This document shows, in pieces, positions 8,078 to 15,822 of a DNA stretch of 51,553 bases (position 1 is the first letter of the stretch; each line of letters opens with the position of its first letter). This stretch comes from Deltaproteobacteria bacterium (GTDB lineage Bacteria; Desulfobacterota; Deferrimicrobia; Deferrimicrobiales; Deferrimicrobiaceae). The translations under genes were made by a program, and so were the position numbers. The stretch covers positions 1 through 51,553 of the forward strand of contig JACRIV010000022.1 of the NCBI GenBank assembly GCA_016220005.1, written 5' to 3'. Below the pieces are notes generated by a model. It was not told the DNA's origin and did not search any database. It saw nothing but the letters and a program-made list of their open reading frames with translations.

Positions 8078-8173
8078 ATGCCGTCATTCGACTTCGATCT
8101 CGGGATCCTCGGCCTCCGTTTCCTCTTCGACCTGAAGGGGCGGGCCTGCACGCCGGAAGAGGTGTCCGAATGA
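8078..8173 (+). CDS. 31-aa upstream ORF coupled to the TVP38 gene
   Basis: Preceded by a strong AAAGGAGG site, this ORF encodes a 31-residue peptide (starts MPSFDFDLGILG, ends CTPEEVSE) whose TGA overlaps the ATG of the TVP38-type gene as ATGA. I recognise no family. It could be a leader peptide setting translation of the downstream gene or a genuine small protein. The strong ribosome site and exact coupling are the only evidence. Confidence 0.45.
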   Translation: MPSFDFDLGILGLRFLFDLKGRACTPEEVSE

Positions 8174-8874
8174 GCGCCAGGAAAATCCTGATCCTCCTCG
8201 TGTTTGCGGTGGTTGCGGGCGCGTTTTATTACTTTGACGTGGGAAGGCACCTGACGCTTGCGAGCCTGAAGGCGAACCGGGCGCGCCTGGAGGACCTGCG
8301 CGCCGCGCACGCCTTCCTCCTTGCCGCGGTGTTCGTCCTTGTCTACATTGTCCAAACCGCTTTCTCCCTGCCGGGGGCGGCCATCCTTTCCCTTGCGTCG
8401 GGGGCGATTTTCGGGGTTTTCCAGGGGACGCTTTATGTCGTGACGGGCGCAACCGTCGGGGCGGTCCTGGCCTTTCTGGTGAGCCGGACCCTGCTGCGCG
8501 ATTGGGTGGTGAGGAAATTCGGCGGCCGGATGGAGGGGATCGACAGAGGGCTTCGTGAAAGCGGGCTCTCCTATCTTCTCTTCCTGCGCCTGGTCCCCGC
8601 GTTCCCCTTCTTCCTGGTCAACCTGGCCTGCGGCGTCACGGGTCTGCCGCTGCGCATCTATGCCCTCGGGACGCTGTTCGGAATCATGCCGGGGAGCTTG
8701 GTCTTCGTGAACGCCGGCGCGAGCCTGGCGGCCATCGAAAGCGTAGGCCAGGTGGCCGGGCCGCGCGTACTCGGATCTTTTGCGTTGCTGGGATTGTTCG
8801 CCCTCCTCCCCACGATTTTCAAGGCCGTAAAAAAGCGCCGGGAGGGGCGGGCGCACCCCGCGGAAAGGCGGTGA
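8170..8874 (+). CDS. TVP38/TMEM64 (DedA superfamily) membrane protein
   Basis: 234 aa integral membrane protein. A first helix (residues of about 5-22) is followed by the VTT-domain core: LPGAAILSLASGAIFG, a GATVGAVLAFLVSR helix, FLRLVPAFPFFLVNLACG, and a GIMPGSLVFVNAG segment, with a basic tail (KAVKKRREGR). Family members are proposed lipid or small-solute transporters or scramblases; the substrate is not predictable here. Translation is probably coupled to the 31-aa ORF upstream. In other bacteria such genes often accompany mercuric-reductase-type genes, and decayed small metal-resistance-type genes lie just downstream on the other strand. Confidence 0.85.
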   Translation: MSARKILILLVFAVVAGAFYYFDVGRHLTLASLKANRARLEDLRAAHAFLLAAVFVLVYIVQTAFSLPGAAILSLASGAIFGVFQGTLYVVTGATVGAVLAFLVSRTLLRDWVVRKFGGRMEGIDRGLRESGLSYLLFLRLVPAFPFFLVNLACGVTGLPLRIYALGTLFGIMPGSLVFVNAGASLAAIESVGQVAGPRVLGSFALLGLFALLPTIFKAVKKRREGRAHPAERR

Positions 8875-8904
8875 TGCGATGCGGGGATTCAAGACCGGAC
8901 GCCT

Positions 8905-8979
8905 CAGTGCGTGCTCGACCATCTCCGCCGCGGAGACGTGGTTGGGGCACCCTTCGAAGTAAAGGATTTCGACCCTCAT
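8905..8979 (-). pseudogene. Truncated thioredoxin-fold small protein remnant
   Basis: An ATG at 8979 opens MRVEILYFEGCPNHVSAAEM, which matches the N-terminus of small thioredoxin-like proteins found next to mercury/arsenic-type genes. Similarity ends after about 25 residues and the frame then runs into sequence antisense to the TVP38 gene, so the rest has been lost. The start overlaps the stop of the upstream HMA-like remnant as ATGA, which suggests the two were once an operon. Confidence 0.55.
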
Positions 8980-9190
8980 CGCTTTCCACCTTCCGGAACG
9001 ACCATGGACGGGAAGCCCGCCTTGGTCGTCCCCTGCACCAGCCGTTCCACGCGAACCCTCGCCGGGTCGTAAGTGACCACGGCCTGCGGCGGGCTCAATG
9101 TCACTTTGCGTCCTTGACTCCCTCGATCCGGCCTTCGATACCCTCTCCTGGAAATCGCAGTGTGTAGCCGAGGGCCGCCGAGTCATCCAT
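8976..9190 (-). pseudogene. Frameshifted heavy-metal-associated (MerP/CopZ-like) domain gene
   Basis: From the ATG at 9190 the frame reads 29 codons and ends ...RIEGVKDAK before a TGA. The next frame continues directly with VTLSPPQAVVTYDPARV and GTTKAGFPSMVV, the second half of an HMA fold. One missing base near 9103 therefore splits one domain. The CxxC metal site expected near the start is absent (PGEGIEG instead). The sequence shows a small metallochaperone-like gene in decay. Confidence 0.55.
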
Positions 9191-9240
9191 GCGTTGTTGG
9201 GAAAGTCCTAAAGCGCGTCAGCGTGGAAGGTCCCGGCGGA

Positions 9241-12200
9241 TCATCGGAAGTCCCGCGACCGCGCGACCAGGTCTCCCAGCAGGGGGCTCAGGTCCGCAAG
9301 CCGCCGCGCGACCAGGTGGACCACCGCTCCTTCCCGCTCCACCTTCCCCGAAACGGCCAGAAGCTGCGAGTCCAGAAGTTCCTTCCGCTGCTTCTCGGCA
9401 AGGTCCCGCCAGACCACCACGTTGGCCGTGCCCGTCTCGTCTTCCAGGGTGACGAAGGTGACGCCGCTTTTCGTCCCGGGCCTCTGGCGTGTGATGACGA
9501 GACCCGCGGCCCACGCCGGGCGGCCGTGGGGAAGCCCGTTGACCTGGACGGCGGAAAGGATTCCGCGGCGGGTAAGCCGCTCTCGCAGGAGCGCCAGGGG
9601 GTGGCGGCCCAGGGTCAGGCCCAGGGCGGCGTAATCCGCCGCCAGCTCTTCCCCTTCGGTGGGGCGAGGCAACTCCGGCGTCTTCCCGGAGGTCGAAACT
9701 CCCCGGAGCAGGGGCAAAGGATCCGGGTCCGTCCCCAGCACCTCCCAGCGGGCCAGGCGGCGATGGCCCGCAAGCCCCTGCAGGGCGCCGGCTTTGGCCA
9801 GGCACGCCAGGTCGCGCCGGGAGAGATTGGCCCGAAGGGCCAGGTCCTCCACATCGGCAAAGGGCCTCTCCTTCCGCGCCTTCACCAGGCGCCCCGCCCC
9901 CGCGCGGCTTAACCCCTTCACCATCAGGAGCCCCAGGCGGATCGCCGGCTGCGGTTCCCGGCTTGGCCCGCATTTCTCGCCGGGCTCCGTCGCGAGGGGG
10001 TGGAGACGGGCGCGGATACAAGGCGCGCGAACTTCGGGCGACGCAGACGTAGTTGACGCTACGTCGAGGAGAGCGAAGGAGCGCAACGCAGTAGACATGC
10101 CCGTATCCGCCGCCGCAGCAGGAGGCTGGTGAGAAATGCGGGCAAGCTCCAGGGTACATTCCCACTCGCTTTCGAGCGCGTCGGCCGGACGCACCGTAAC
10201 GCCGTGGCGCCCGGCGTCCTGCACGAGCTGGGAAGGGGCGTAGAAGCCCATGGGCTGGCTGTTCAGAAGCGCGCAGGTGAAGGCCGCGGGCTCGTGACAT
10301 TTGAGCCAGGCGGAAACGTAGACCAGGAGGGCGAAGCTCGCCGCATGGGACTCGGGAAAGCCGTACTCGCCGAAGCCTTGGATCTGCTTGTAGATCTGGC
10401 GGGCAAACTCCTCGGGGTAGCCCCGCTTTCGCATCCCTTCTATGAGGCGCGCTTCGAAGGGCTCGAGGCCCCCCTTCCTTCGCCATGCGGCCATGGCCCG
10501 GCGAAGCTGATCGGCCTCTCCGGGAGAGAATCCCGCGGCGACCATGGCGAGCTTCATCACCTGCTCCTGGAAGATGGGGACCCCTAACGTCCGCTCCAGC
10601 ACCTCGCGCACCTCGGGACCGGGATAGGTGACGGCCTCCGTCCCCTGGCGCCGCCGAAGATAAGGATGGACCATCTGGCCCTGGATCGGCCCCGGCCGGA
10701 CGATGGCCACCTCGATGACCAGGTCGTAGAACGTGCCGGGCCTCAGGCGGGGGAGCATGGCCATCTGGGCCCGGGACTCGATCTGGAAGACCCCCACGGT
10801 GTCGGCCCGCCGGACCATCTCGTACACCCTCGGGTCCTCGGCCGGGATGTCCGCCAGGGTCATCGGTTTACTCCGCACCTTCGAGACGAGGCCGATGGCA
10901 CGGTGAAGGGCGGAAAGCATCCCTAAGCCCAGGCAATCCACCTTGAGGAGGCCCAGGGCTTCCAGATCGTCCTTGTCCCACTGGATCACGGTGCGTTCGG
11001 GCATGGAGGCATTCTCGATGGGGACCAGGCGGGAGAGAGGCCTCCGGGAGATGACGAAGCCGCCCACGTGCTGGGAGAGGTGCCGGGGGAACCCCAGGAT
11101 CTCTCCGGCGAGGGCCAGGAGCCTCGCGATCACCGGATTGCGCGGATCGAAGCCCGCTTCGGCAAGGCGCGCCGCGGCATGATCCCTCCCGTCCCACCAG
11201 GAGAAGTGCCGGGCGATCCGGTCCACCTGGACAAGATCGAGCCCCAAGGCCTTTCCCACGTCCCTCAAGGCGCTTTTGGGACGGTAGGTGATCACCGTGG
11301 CGGCCAGCGCCGCCCGGTCGCGGCCGTACTTCCGGTAAATGTATTGGATCACTTCCTCGCGCCGCTGGTGCTCGAAGTCCACGTCGATGTCGGGGGGCTC
11401 GTTCCGCTCCCGCGATACGAACCGCTCGAAGAGCATCTCCATGCGGGCCGGGTCCACCTCGGTGATCCCCAGGCAGAAGGCCACCGCCGAGTTGGCCGCA
11501 GACCCCCGCCCCTGGCAGAGGATCCCCTGCTCGCGGGCGAACCGGACGACGTCGTGGACCGTGAGGAAGTAGGGCTCGTAGCGAAGCTCGGCGATAAGCG
11601 ACAGCTCGTGCTCGACCTGTCTTACGACTTTCTCCGGCGGGCCTTGCGGCCAGCGCTGCCGCATCCCTTCCCGGGTCAGCTTCCGCAGCCAGGTTGCGGC
11701 GGTTTCGCCGGGAGGCACCAACTCGTCGGGGTACTCATACCGGAGCTCGTCCAGGGAGAAGGAGCACCGCTCGGCGACCCGGAGGGTCTCTGATAGAAGG
11801 TGCGGCGGGTAGATCCGGGCCAGCTCTTCCCGGCGGCGCAGATGGCGCTCGCCGTTCGGGAAAAGGGCGTGGCCGGCCTTGGCCACCGGGATTCCCAGGC
11901 GGATGGCGGTGAGCGTGTCCTGCAGCGCCCGGCGCTCCCGCACGTGCAGGTGCACGTCGCCGGCCGCCGTCAGGGGAAGGCCGAAACGGCGGCCCAGGTC
12001 CGCAAGCGAGTCGATCAGCGCCCGGTCGTCGGGGCCGCACAGGCTTTCCGCCGCGATCCAGGCCCGGCCGGCAAAGACTTCGGCCAGGAATCGAGCCCCT
12101 TCCCGGTTCGAAGCCTCCTCTGCCCCGGGAAGAAACAGGGCCAGGCACCCGGGGAGTCCCGCAAGGGCCAGGAGATCGGACCGGTCGAGACGGTAGCTTC

Positions 12201-12510
12201 CCTTGTCCGCCGACCGGCGGCCCCGGGTGATGAGCTCGCAGAGGTTTCCGTATCCTTCCCGGTCCTGCGCCAGAAAGACGATTCGAATGCCCTCCGCAAG
12301 CCGGACCTCGCTGCCGATAAGGAGCTTGAGCTTCTTCCCCCGCGCCGCCACGTGGGCCCGGACCGCTCCGGCCAGGGAGCACTCGTCGGTCAGGGCCAGG
12401 GCTTCGTAGCCCAGCTCAAAGGCCCTCTCCACCAGCTCCTCGGGATGGGAAGCGCCCCGAAGGAAGGTGAAGTTGCTTACGGCGTGAAGCTCCGCGTACC
12501 TAGCCCGCAT
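9241..12510 (-). CDS. dnaE2: Error-prone DNA polymerase DnaE2 (ImuC), carrying an in-frame repeat insertion
   Basis: 1089 aa alpha-subunit-type translesion polymerase. N-terminal PHP domain ([19 protein letters not shown], to about residue 200), polymerase core with catalytic PPDIDVDF (residues 372-379), GRGSAANS before it, then helix-hairpin-helix and an OB fold near the C-terminus. It works with ImuA and ImuB in SOS mutagenesis. Residues of about 790-849 are not family sequence. They translate repeat copy A1 and separate WECTLEL from [14 protein letters not shown], segments that normally almost adjoin. The ATG at 12510 lies inside repeat copy A2, which also supplies an AGGAGG site 10 bases upstream. 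The insertion is open throughout, so the product may still be made; whether it is active is unknown. Confidence 0.9.
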   Translation of the reverse strand: MRARYAELHAVSNFTFLRGASHPEELVERAFELGYEALALTDECSLAGAVRAHVAARGKKLKLLIGSEVRLAEGIRIVFLAQDREGYGNLCELITRGRRSADKGSYRLDRSDLLALAGLPGCLALFLPGAEEASNREGARFLAEVFAGRAWIAAESLCGPDDRALIDSLADLGRRFGLPLTAAGDVHLHVRERRALQDTLTAIRLGIPVAKAGHALFPNGERHLRRREELARIYPPHLLSETLRVAERCSFSLDELRYEYPDELVPPGETAATWLRKLTREGMRQRWPQGPPEKVVRQVEHELSLIAELRYEPYFLTVHDVVRFAREQGILCQGRGSAANSAVAFCLGITEVDPARMEMLFERFVSRERNEPPDIDVDFEHQRREEVIQYIYRKYGRDRAALAATVITYRPKSALRDVGKALGLDLVQVDRIARHFSWWDGRDHAAARLAEAGFDPRNPVIARLLALAGEILGFPRHLSQHVGGFVISRRPLSRLVPIENASMPERTVIQWDKDDLEALGLLKVDCLGLGMLSALHRAIGLVSKVRSKPMTLADIPAEDPRVYEMVRRADTVGVFQIESRAQMAMLPRLRPGTFYDLVIEVAIVRPGPIQGQMVHPYLRRRQGTEAVTYPGPEVREVLERTLGVPIFQEQVMKLAMVAAGFSPGEADQLRRAMAAWRRKGGLEPFEARLIEGMRKRGYPEEFARQIYKQIQGFGEYGFPESHAASFALLVYVSAWLKCHEPAAFTCALLNSQPMGFYAPSQLVQDAGRHGVTVRPADALESEWECTLELARISHQPPAAAADTGMSTALRSFALLDVASTTSASPEVRAPCIRARLHPLATEPGEKCGPSREPQPAIRLGLLMVKGLSRAGAGRLVKARKERPFADVEDLALRANLSRRDLACLAKAGALQGLAGHRRLARWEVLGTDPDPLPLLRGVSTSGKTPELPRPTEGEELAADYAALGLTLGRHPLALLRERLTRRGILSAVQVNGLPHGRPAWAAGLVITRQRPGTKSGVTFVTLEDETGTANVVVWRDLAEKQRKELLDSQLLAVSGKVEREGAVVHLVARRLADLSPLLGDLVARSRDFR
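9966..10143. repeat. Dispersed palindromic element, copy A1 (inside dnaE2)
   Basis: 178 bp with terminal inverted repeats GCCCGCATTTCTC...GAGAAATGCGGGC and an internal hairpin (GACGTAGT...GCTACGTC). Nearly identical to copies A2 (12503-12680) and A3 (14127-14303), but inverted relative to both. It is read through without a stop as about 60 codons of dnaE2 (peptide begins ARISHQPP, ends EKCGP). Confidence 0.9.
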
Positions 12511-12680
12511 TTCTCACCAGCCTCCTGCTGCGGCGGCGGATACGGGCATGTCTACTGCGTTGCGCTCCTTCGTTCTCCTCGACGTAGTGTCAACTACGTC
12601 TGCGTCGCCCGAAGTTCGCGCGCCTTGTATCCACGCCCGTCTCCACCGCCTCGCTACGGAGCCCGGCGAGAAATGCGGGC
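12503..12680. repeat. Dispersed palindromic element, copy A2 (imuB/dnaE2 junction)
   Basis: 178 bp copy filling practically the whole imuB-dnaE2 gap. It has the same 13-15 bp terminal inverted repeats and is flanked by TA on both sides (TAG...CTA). Its minus-strand end carries AGGAGG, 10 bases, then the ATG used by dnaE2 (AAATGCGGGC). The opposite strand keeps the same open frame that is translated in copy A1. Confidence 0.9.
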
Positions 12681-12686
12681 TAGCGC

Positions 12687-14114
12687 TCATCCGAAGATCC
12701 CGTGCAGGTACCATCCCCGCTTCCCCCCTCGCTCCCGGAAGATCCAGAGCCGCGCGCCCCGGGAATCCTCGGCCACGAAGTAGTCCCTCCGCACGTCCTC
12801 CCCGTCCCACCAGCCGGCCTCGATGCGCTCCGGGCCGGTAAGCAGGGTCAGCTCCTTGCGTTCCAGCGGCGCCGGCCTGGGCAGAAGCCAGAGGGGCCGG
12901 CGCCCGAAGCGAAGGGAAGGAAGAATCGGCTCATCCCCGCGCTCCGGCTCCATCAGGACGAAGGCCCGCTCCGGCCGGTGCTCCGCCGCCGGCCGCAAGC
13001 CCTGGACGGCCGCGTCCCCCAGACGCGCCCGGAGCCGCTCCAATAGCTCCGGCCAGGCTTCCGAGACCTGCCGCGCCGGCTCTTTCCAGAGTTCCCGGTT
13101 GGCCGGCGCCAGGGGCAGGACGGTTTCCACGGAAAGCCCCACGGCCGAAACGGGCTCGGGGATTCTTGTCCTGCAAAGCCGCTCCCGCAGAAGCCCCAGG
13201 AGGCGTCCTGTATCCCGGGACGGTGAAAGAAGCCCCACCTCGATGCGGGTGCGGCGTCCTTCCCGGTGCGAGAGGGTGAGACGAAGCTCTCCGGCTCCTC
13301 CTCCCCGGGCTTCGAGATACCCTTCCAACTCCAAAAGAAGCCGCCGGACGGCGAAAAGGAGGGGCTCCGCGGCGGATACCTCGGTCAAAAGGGGAAGGCG
13401 TCCTTCGAACCGGGGAGGAAGCACAAAGGGATTCCTCGGGTCGGGATGCCGGCCCAGGGCCCGATCGAGGTATCGCGGCAACTCCCCGCCGAAACGGCGG
13501 TCAAGACCCGGGCGGGGCAGCTTCAGGCAATCGCCGAGGCAGCCCACCCCCAACCCCCGCAGGGCCTCGAGCGTGTCCGGCGGAAAGTCGAGCGCATCGA
13601 GGGGAACGGCAAAGAGCTCGGGTGTAAGCCTTTCCATCCCGGTCACCCGGGCTCCGGGCCTGGCCCGGGCCAGGAGGGCGGCTCCCAGCGGCGTGGGAGC
13701 CAGGGCGACCTGCGCCGTGTAGCCGAGGTCCCGGATCCCTTCCTCGACCTTGCCCACGAGATTTTCCATGCCTCGGAACAGTCTCAGGCTTCCCGCCACC
13801 TCGAGCACGACTTCCCGGGGGGGCGCAAGGCTTACGACAGGAGTGAACCGGCCGGCCCAGGCGGCCAGCCGCGCCAGGGCCGCGGCCTCGGAGACCTCAT
13901 CCCGCTGGAAGACGGAAAGGCCTCGCGCCAGGGCGTGGGCGGCGCTTAAGGCCATCCCGGGTCGAATCCCCGCACTCCGGGCCCCGACGCTCGGGACCAC
14001 GACGAGCTCCCGCGTCCCTTTGCCGGCGGCCACCACGAAAGGCTCTCGGACGGTTCCCGTGCGGGAGAAGACTTCTGCGGGAAGCCGCGGCAGATGGAGA
14101 CATAGCCAGAGCAT
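12687..14114 (-). CDS. imuB: ImuB, Y-family polymerase-like adaptor of the mutasome
   Basis: 475 aa from the ATG at 14114 (MLWLCLHLPRLPAEVF, the usual ImuB N-terminus). An alternative ATG at 14141 lies inside repeat copy A3. ImuB proteins resemble DinB/UmuC polymerases but lack catalytic acidic residues; they bridge ImuA, DnaE2 and the sliding clamp. Seen: the DinB-like palm region (GIRPGMALSAAHAL), a little-finger-like domain (VLPPRFEGRLPLLTE), and the characteristic C-terminus IEAGWWDG...RDYFVAED...WYLHGIFG. RRPLWLL near residue 410 could be a clamp-binding motif. It lies between imuA and dnaE2 with repeat elements on both sides. Confidence 0.9.
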   Translation of the reverse strand: MLWLCLHLPRLPAEVFSRTGTVREPFVVAAGKGTRELVVVPSVGARSAGIRPGMALSAAHALARGLSVFQRDEVSEAAALARLAAWAGRFTPVVSLAPPREVVLEVAGSLRLFRGMENLVGKVEEGIRDLGYTAQVALAPTPLGAALLARARPGARVTGMERLTPELFAVPLDALDFPPDTLEALRGLGVGCLGDCLKLPRPGLDRRFGGELPRYLDRALGRHPDPRNPFVLPPRFEGRLPLLTEVSAAEPLLFAVRRLLLELEGYLEARGGGAGELRLTLSHREGRRTRIEVGLLSPSRDTGRLLGLLRERLCRTRIPEPVSAVGLSVETVLPLAPANRELWKEPARQVSEAWPELLERLRARLGDAAVQGLRPAAEHRPERAFVLMEPERGDEPILPSLRFGRRPLWLLPRPAPLERKELTLLTGPERIEAGWWDGEDVRRDYFVAEDSRGARLWIFRERGGKRGWYLHGIFG

Positions 14115-14126
14115 GGTCAGGAACAA

Positions 14127-14303
14127 GCCCGCATTTCCCACCAGGCTTCTGCTGCGGCGGCGGATACGGGCATGTCTACTGCGTTGCGCTCGGTCGGGCT
14201 CCTCGCCGTAGTGTCAACTACGTCTGCGGTGCCCTCGGTCGCGCGCCTTGTATCCACGCCCGTCTCCACCGCCTCGCTACGAACCCTGGTGAGAAATGCG
14301 GGC
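14127..14303. repeat. Dispersed palindromic element, copy A3 (imuA/imuB junction)
   Basis: 177 bp copy, same orientation as A2, with the same terminal repeats and internal hairpin but more substitutions. It contains the last eight codons and the stop of imuA (ARISHQGS, the same peptide start as the dnaE2 insertion) and the alternative ATG of imuB. The AGGAGG of A2 is degraded here to AGAAGC. Confidence 0.85.
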
Positions 14304-14912
14304 TAGGGGAACTTCCGCGCTTCTTCCCGCCCGGCCCCGGCCTTTGAGCACTTCCACCATCACCCCGCGGGGAGAGGGGGCAAGCCGCAGGCGAAGCGCC
14401 GCCGGGGAGTGGCGGCCGGCGGGCAGCGAAGGCCGGAAGAGAAGCCCCAGGCAACCGCCTTTCTCGGCGGCAAGCGTAAGGCGGCGAAGGCTGCGGTCGT
14501 CGCACTCCCCGGGCCAGGCGAGCACGGCCCCGCAGGCGCCCGATCGCAAGGCCAGCTCCGCCGCCCAGAGCCGGTCCCGGTTCGTCCCGGCGTAAACCAC
14601 CAGGACCCGGGAAAGCCGTAACCCCGAGGCGGCAAGGGCCGGCGCGTAAGGGAGGTAGGGGGGATCGATCCAGGCGATCCGCCGCCCGTCGCCGAGTCCG
14701 ACCAGGGCGGGCAGCAGGAGGCGCATCTCGCCGATCCCTTCATTGGAAAGGAGGATTTCGGTCACGGCCCCTGCGGGCCACCCTCCGCCGGGAAGCAGGG
14801 CGTCCAGGGCCGCAAAGCCGGTGGGAAGGGCCGCCCGGCCCGCGCCCGCTCCTCTCCCGTCCCCCAGCCAGAGGTCCGGGTGCCCAAGCAGCGCTTGCAA
14901 CGCCTCTTTCAT
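14277..14912 (-). CDS. imuA: ImuA, RecA-like protein of the SOS mutagenesis cassette
   Basis: 211 aa, RecA/SulA-related partner of ImuB and DnaE2. Seen: [26 protein letters not shown], here in two blocks ([16 protein letters not shown] and GAVTEIL), [17 protein letters not shown] and [13 protein letters not shown]. These are ImuA hallmarks, with a Walker A less canonical than that of RecA. The ATG at 14912 overlaps the lexA stop as ATGA, so translation is probably coupled. The last eight residues come from repeat copy A3, so the original C-terminus was replaced or trimmed by the insertion. Confidence 0.85.
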   Translation of the reverse strand: MKEALQALLGHPDLWLGDGRGAGAGRAALPTGFAALDALLPGGGWPAGAVTEILLSNEGIGEMRLLLPALVGLGDGRRIAWIDPPYLPYAPALAASGLRLSRVLVVYAGTNRDRLWAAELALRSGACGAVLAWPGECDDRSLRRLTLAAEKGGCLGLLFRPSLPAGRHSPAALRLRLAPSPRGVMVEVLKGRGRAGRSAEVPLARISHQGS

Positions 14913-15526
14913 GGCTTTATCCCGTTCCGGAGCACTCCCACGCCGATTCCTTCGATCGCAAGCTCCGTGCGGCCGAGGTCGATCGCGATCGGGGCGAAGT
15001 CGGGGTTTTCCGGCAACAGGCGGACCCTTCGGCCCTGCCTTTGAAAGCGCTTGACGGTCACCTCGTCCTGCAGGCGCGCCACGACGACCTGCCCGTTGAA
15101 CGCCTCGGAGGTGCGGCGCACCGCCAGGAGGTCCCCGTCCAGGATCCCCGCGTCCCGCATGCTTTCTCCCACGACCCGGAGGAGATAGTCGGCCCGGGGG
15201 TGAAACAGGCCGGGGTCGATGCGGTAGTGCTCCTCGATGTTCTCCTCGGCCAGGATCGGACGCCCCGCGGCCACCCGGCCCACCACGGGGAGGCTCCCCG
15301 TCTGCCCGGCGCCCCGTTCCGCCAGGCGGATCCCCCGGGAGGCGCCCGGCAGAAGCTCGATCGCCTCTTTTCGCGCCAGGGCCTTTACGTGCTCCTCCGC
15401 GGCGTTCGCCGACCGGAAGCCCAGGCCCCGGGCGATCTCGGCCCGGGTGGGGGGAAAGCCGGCCTTTTCCTGGAACTTCCGGATCCACCGAAGAACTTCC
15501 TCTTGCCGCGGCGTCAGCGGGCCCAT
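14909..15526 (-). CDS. lexA: LexA SOS repressor
   Basis: 205 aa repressor-protease. The N-terminal winged helix ([32 protein letters not shown]) binds operators. The Ala87-Gly88 cleavage site lies in VAAG, with catalytic Ser122 ([11 protein letters not shown]) and Lys159 (VTVKRF). On RecA-ssDNA activation it would cleave itself and release the imuA-imuB-dnaE2 cassette that follows on the same strand. An E. coli-type LexA box lies 11 bases upstream of the start, so it represses its own operon. GGAGG precedes the ATG. Confidence 0.95.
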   Translation of the reverse strand: MGPLTPRQEEVLRWIRKFQEKAGFPPTRAEIARGLGFRSANAAEEHVKALARKEAIELLPGASRGIRLAERGAGQTGSLPVVGRVAAGRPILAEENIEEHYRIDPGLFHPRADYLLRVVGESMRDAGILDGDLLAVRRTSEAFNGQVVVARLQDEVTVKRFQRQGRRVRLLPENPDFAPIAIDLGRTELAIEGIGVGVLRNGIKP

Positions 15527-15537
15527 GGGTCCTCCAT

Positions 15538-15582
15538 TACTGTATGTATATACAGTATAGAGCGGGGGGGCGAAGAGGACAA
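15538..15582 (-). promoter_or_regulatory. lexA promoter with overlapping LexA (SOS) box
   Basis: On the minus strand, TTGTCC (15582-15577), a 17-base spacer and TATACT (15559-15554) form a good sigma70-type promoter. The palindrome TACTGTATGTATATACAGTA (15538-15557, plus-strand reading) fits the CTGT-N8-ACAG SOS box and covers the -10 and predicted start site near 15547. The GGAGG of lexA follows directly. Confidence 0.9.
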
Positions 15583-15698
15583 GGGGGCGATTCCCCGCAT
15601 GTGCTTACTGCGGGATATGTTCGGACGCACGTTGTCGGGTGGGTATCGTCGCCGGCGCGACTGATGTCGTCAATGGTTTCGACGGAATCGGGAAGGGA

Positions 15699-15773
15699 TG
15701 GAGCCGACGGCCGGGATTGAACCGGCAACCTGCTGATTACGAATCAGCTGCTCTACCGTTGAGCTACGTCGGC
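15699..15773 (-). tRNA. tRNA-Thr (anticodon CGU)
   Basis: 75 nt with encoded CCA. Acceptor stem GCCGACG/CGTCGGC, D arm GCTC...GAGC, anticodon stem GCTGA/TCAGC with loop TTCGTAA (anticodon at 15741-15739, CGT, reading ACG), and T arm GCCGG-TTCAATC-CCGGC all pair. It lies 49 bases downstream of the RNase G gene on the same strand. The 140 bases between it and the lexA promoter contain no gene. Confidence 0.95.
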
Positions 15774-15822
15774 CCGATCGGGTTGGTGCGTTCGGACAGA
15801 CTAAGAACTGCGCGGCCGAAAG

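Noticed and set aside
12514-12841. Apparent 97-98 aa ORFs on both strands at the imuB/dnaE2 junction
   Set aside because: They are translations of repeat copy A2 running into flanking genes. They are useful as evidence that the element is stop-poor but are not separate genes.
9966-14303. CRISPR array
   Set aside because: The repeats are 177-178 bp, only three, in both orientations and kilobases apart, with no short regular repeat-spacer pattern or cas genes anywhere in the window.
15583-15698. A second RNA gene between tRNA-Thr and lexA
   Set aside because: Only a weak 6-base hairpin (CCCGCA/TGCGGG) is visible; no cloverleaf or other recognisable RNA fold.
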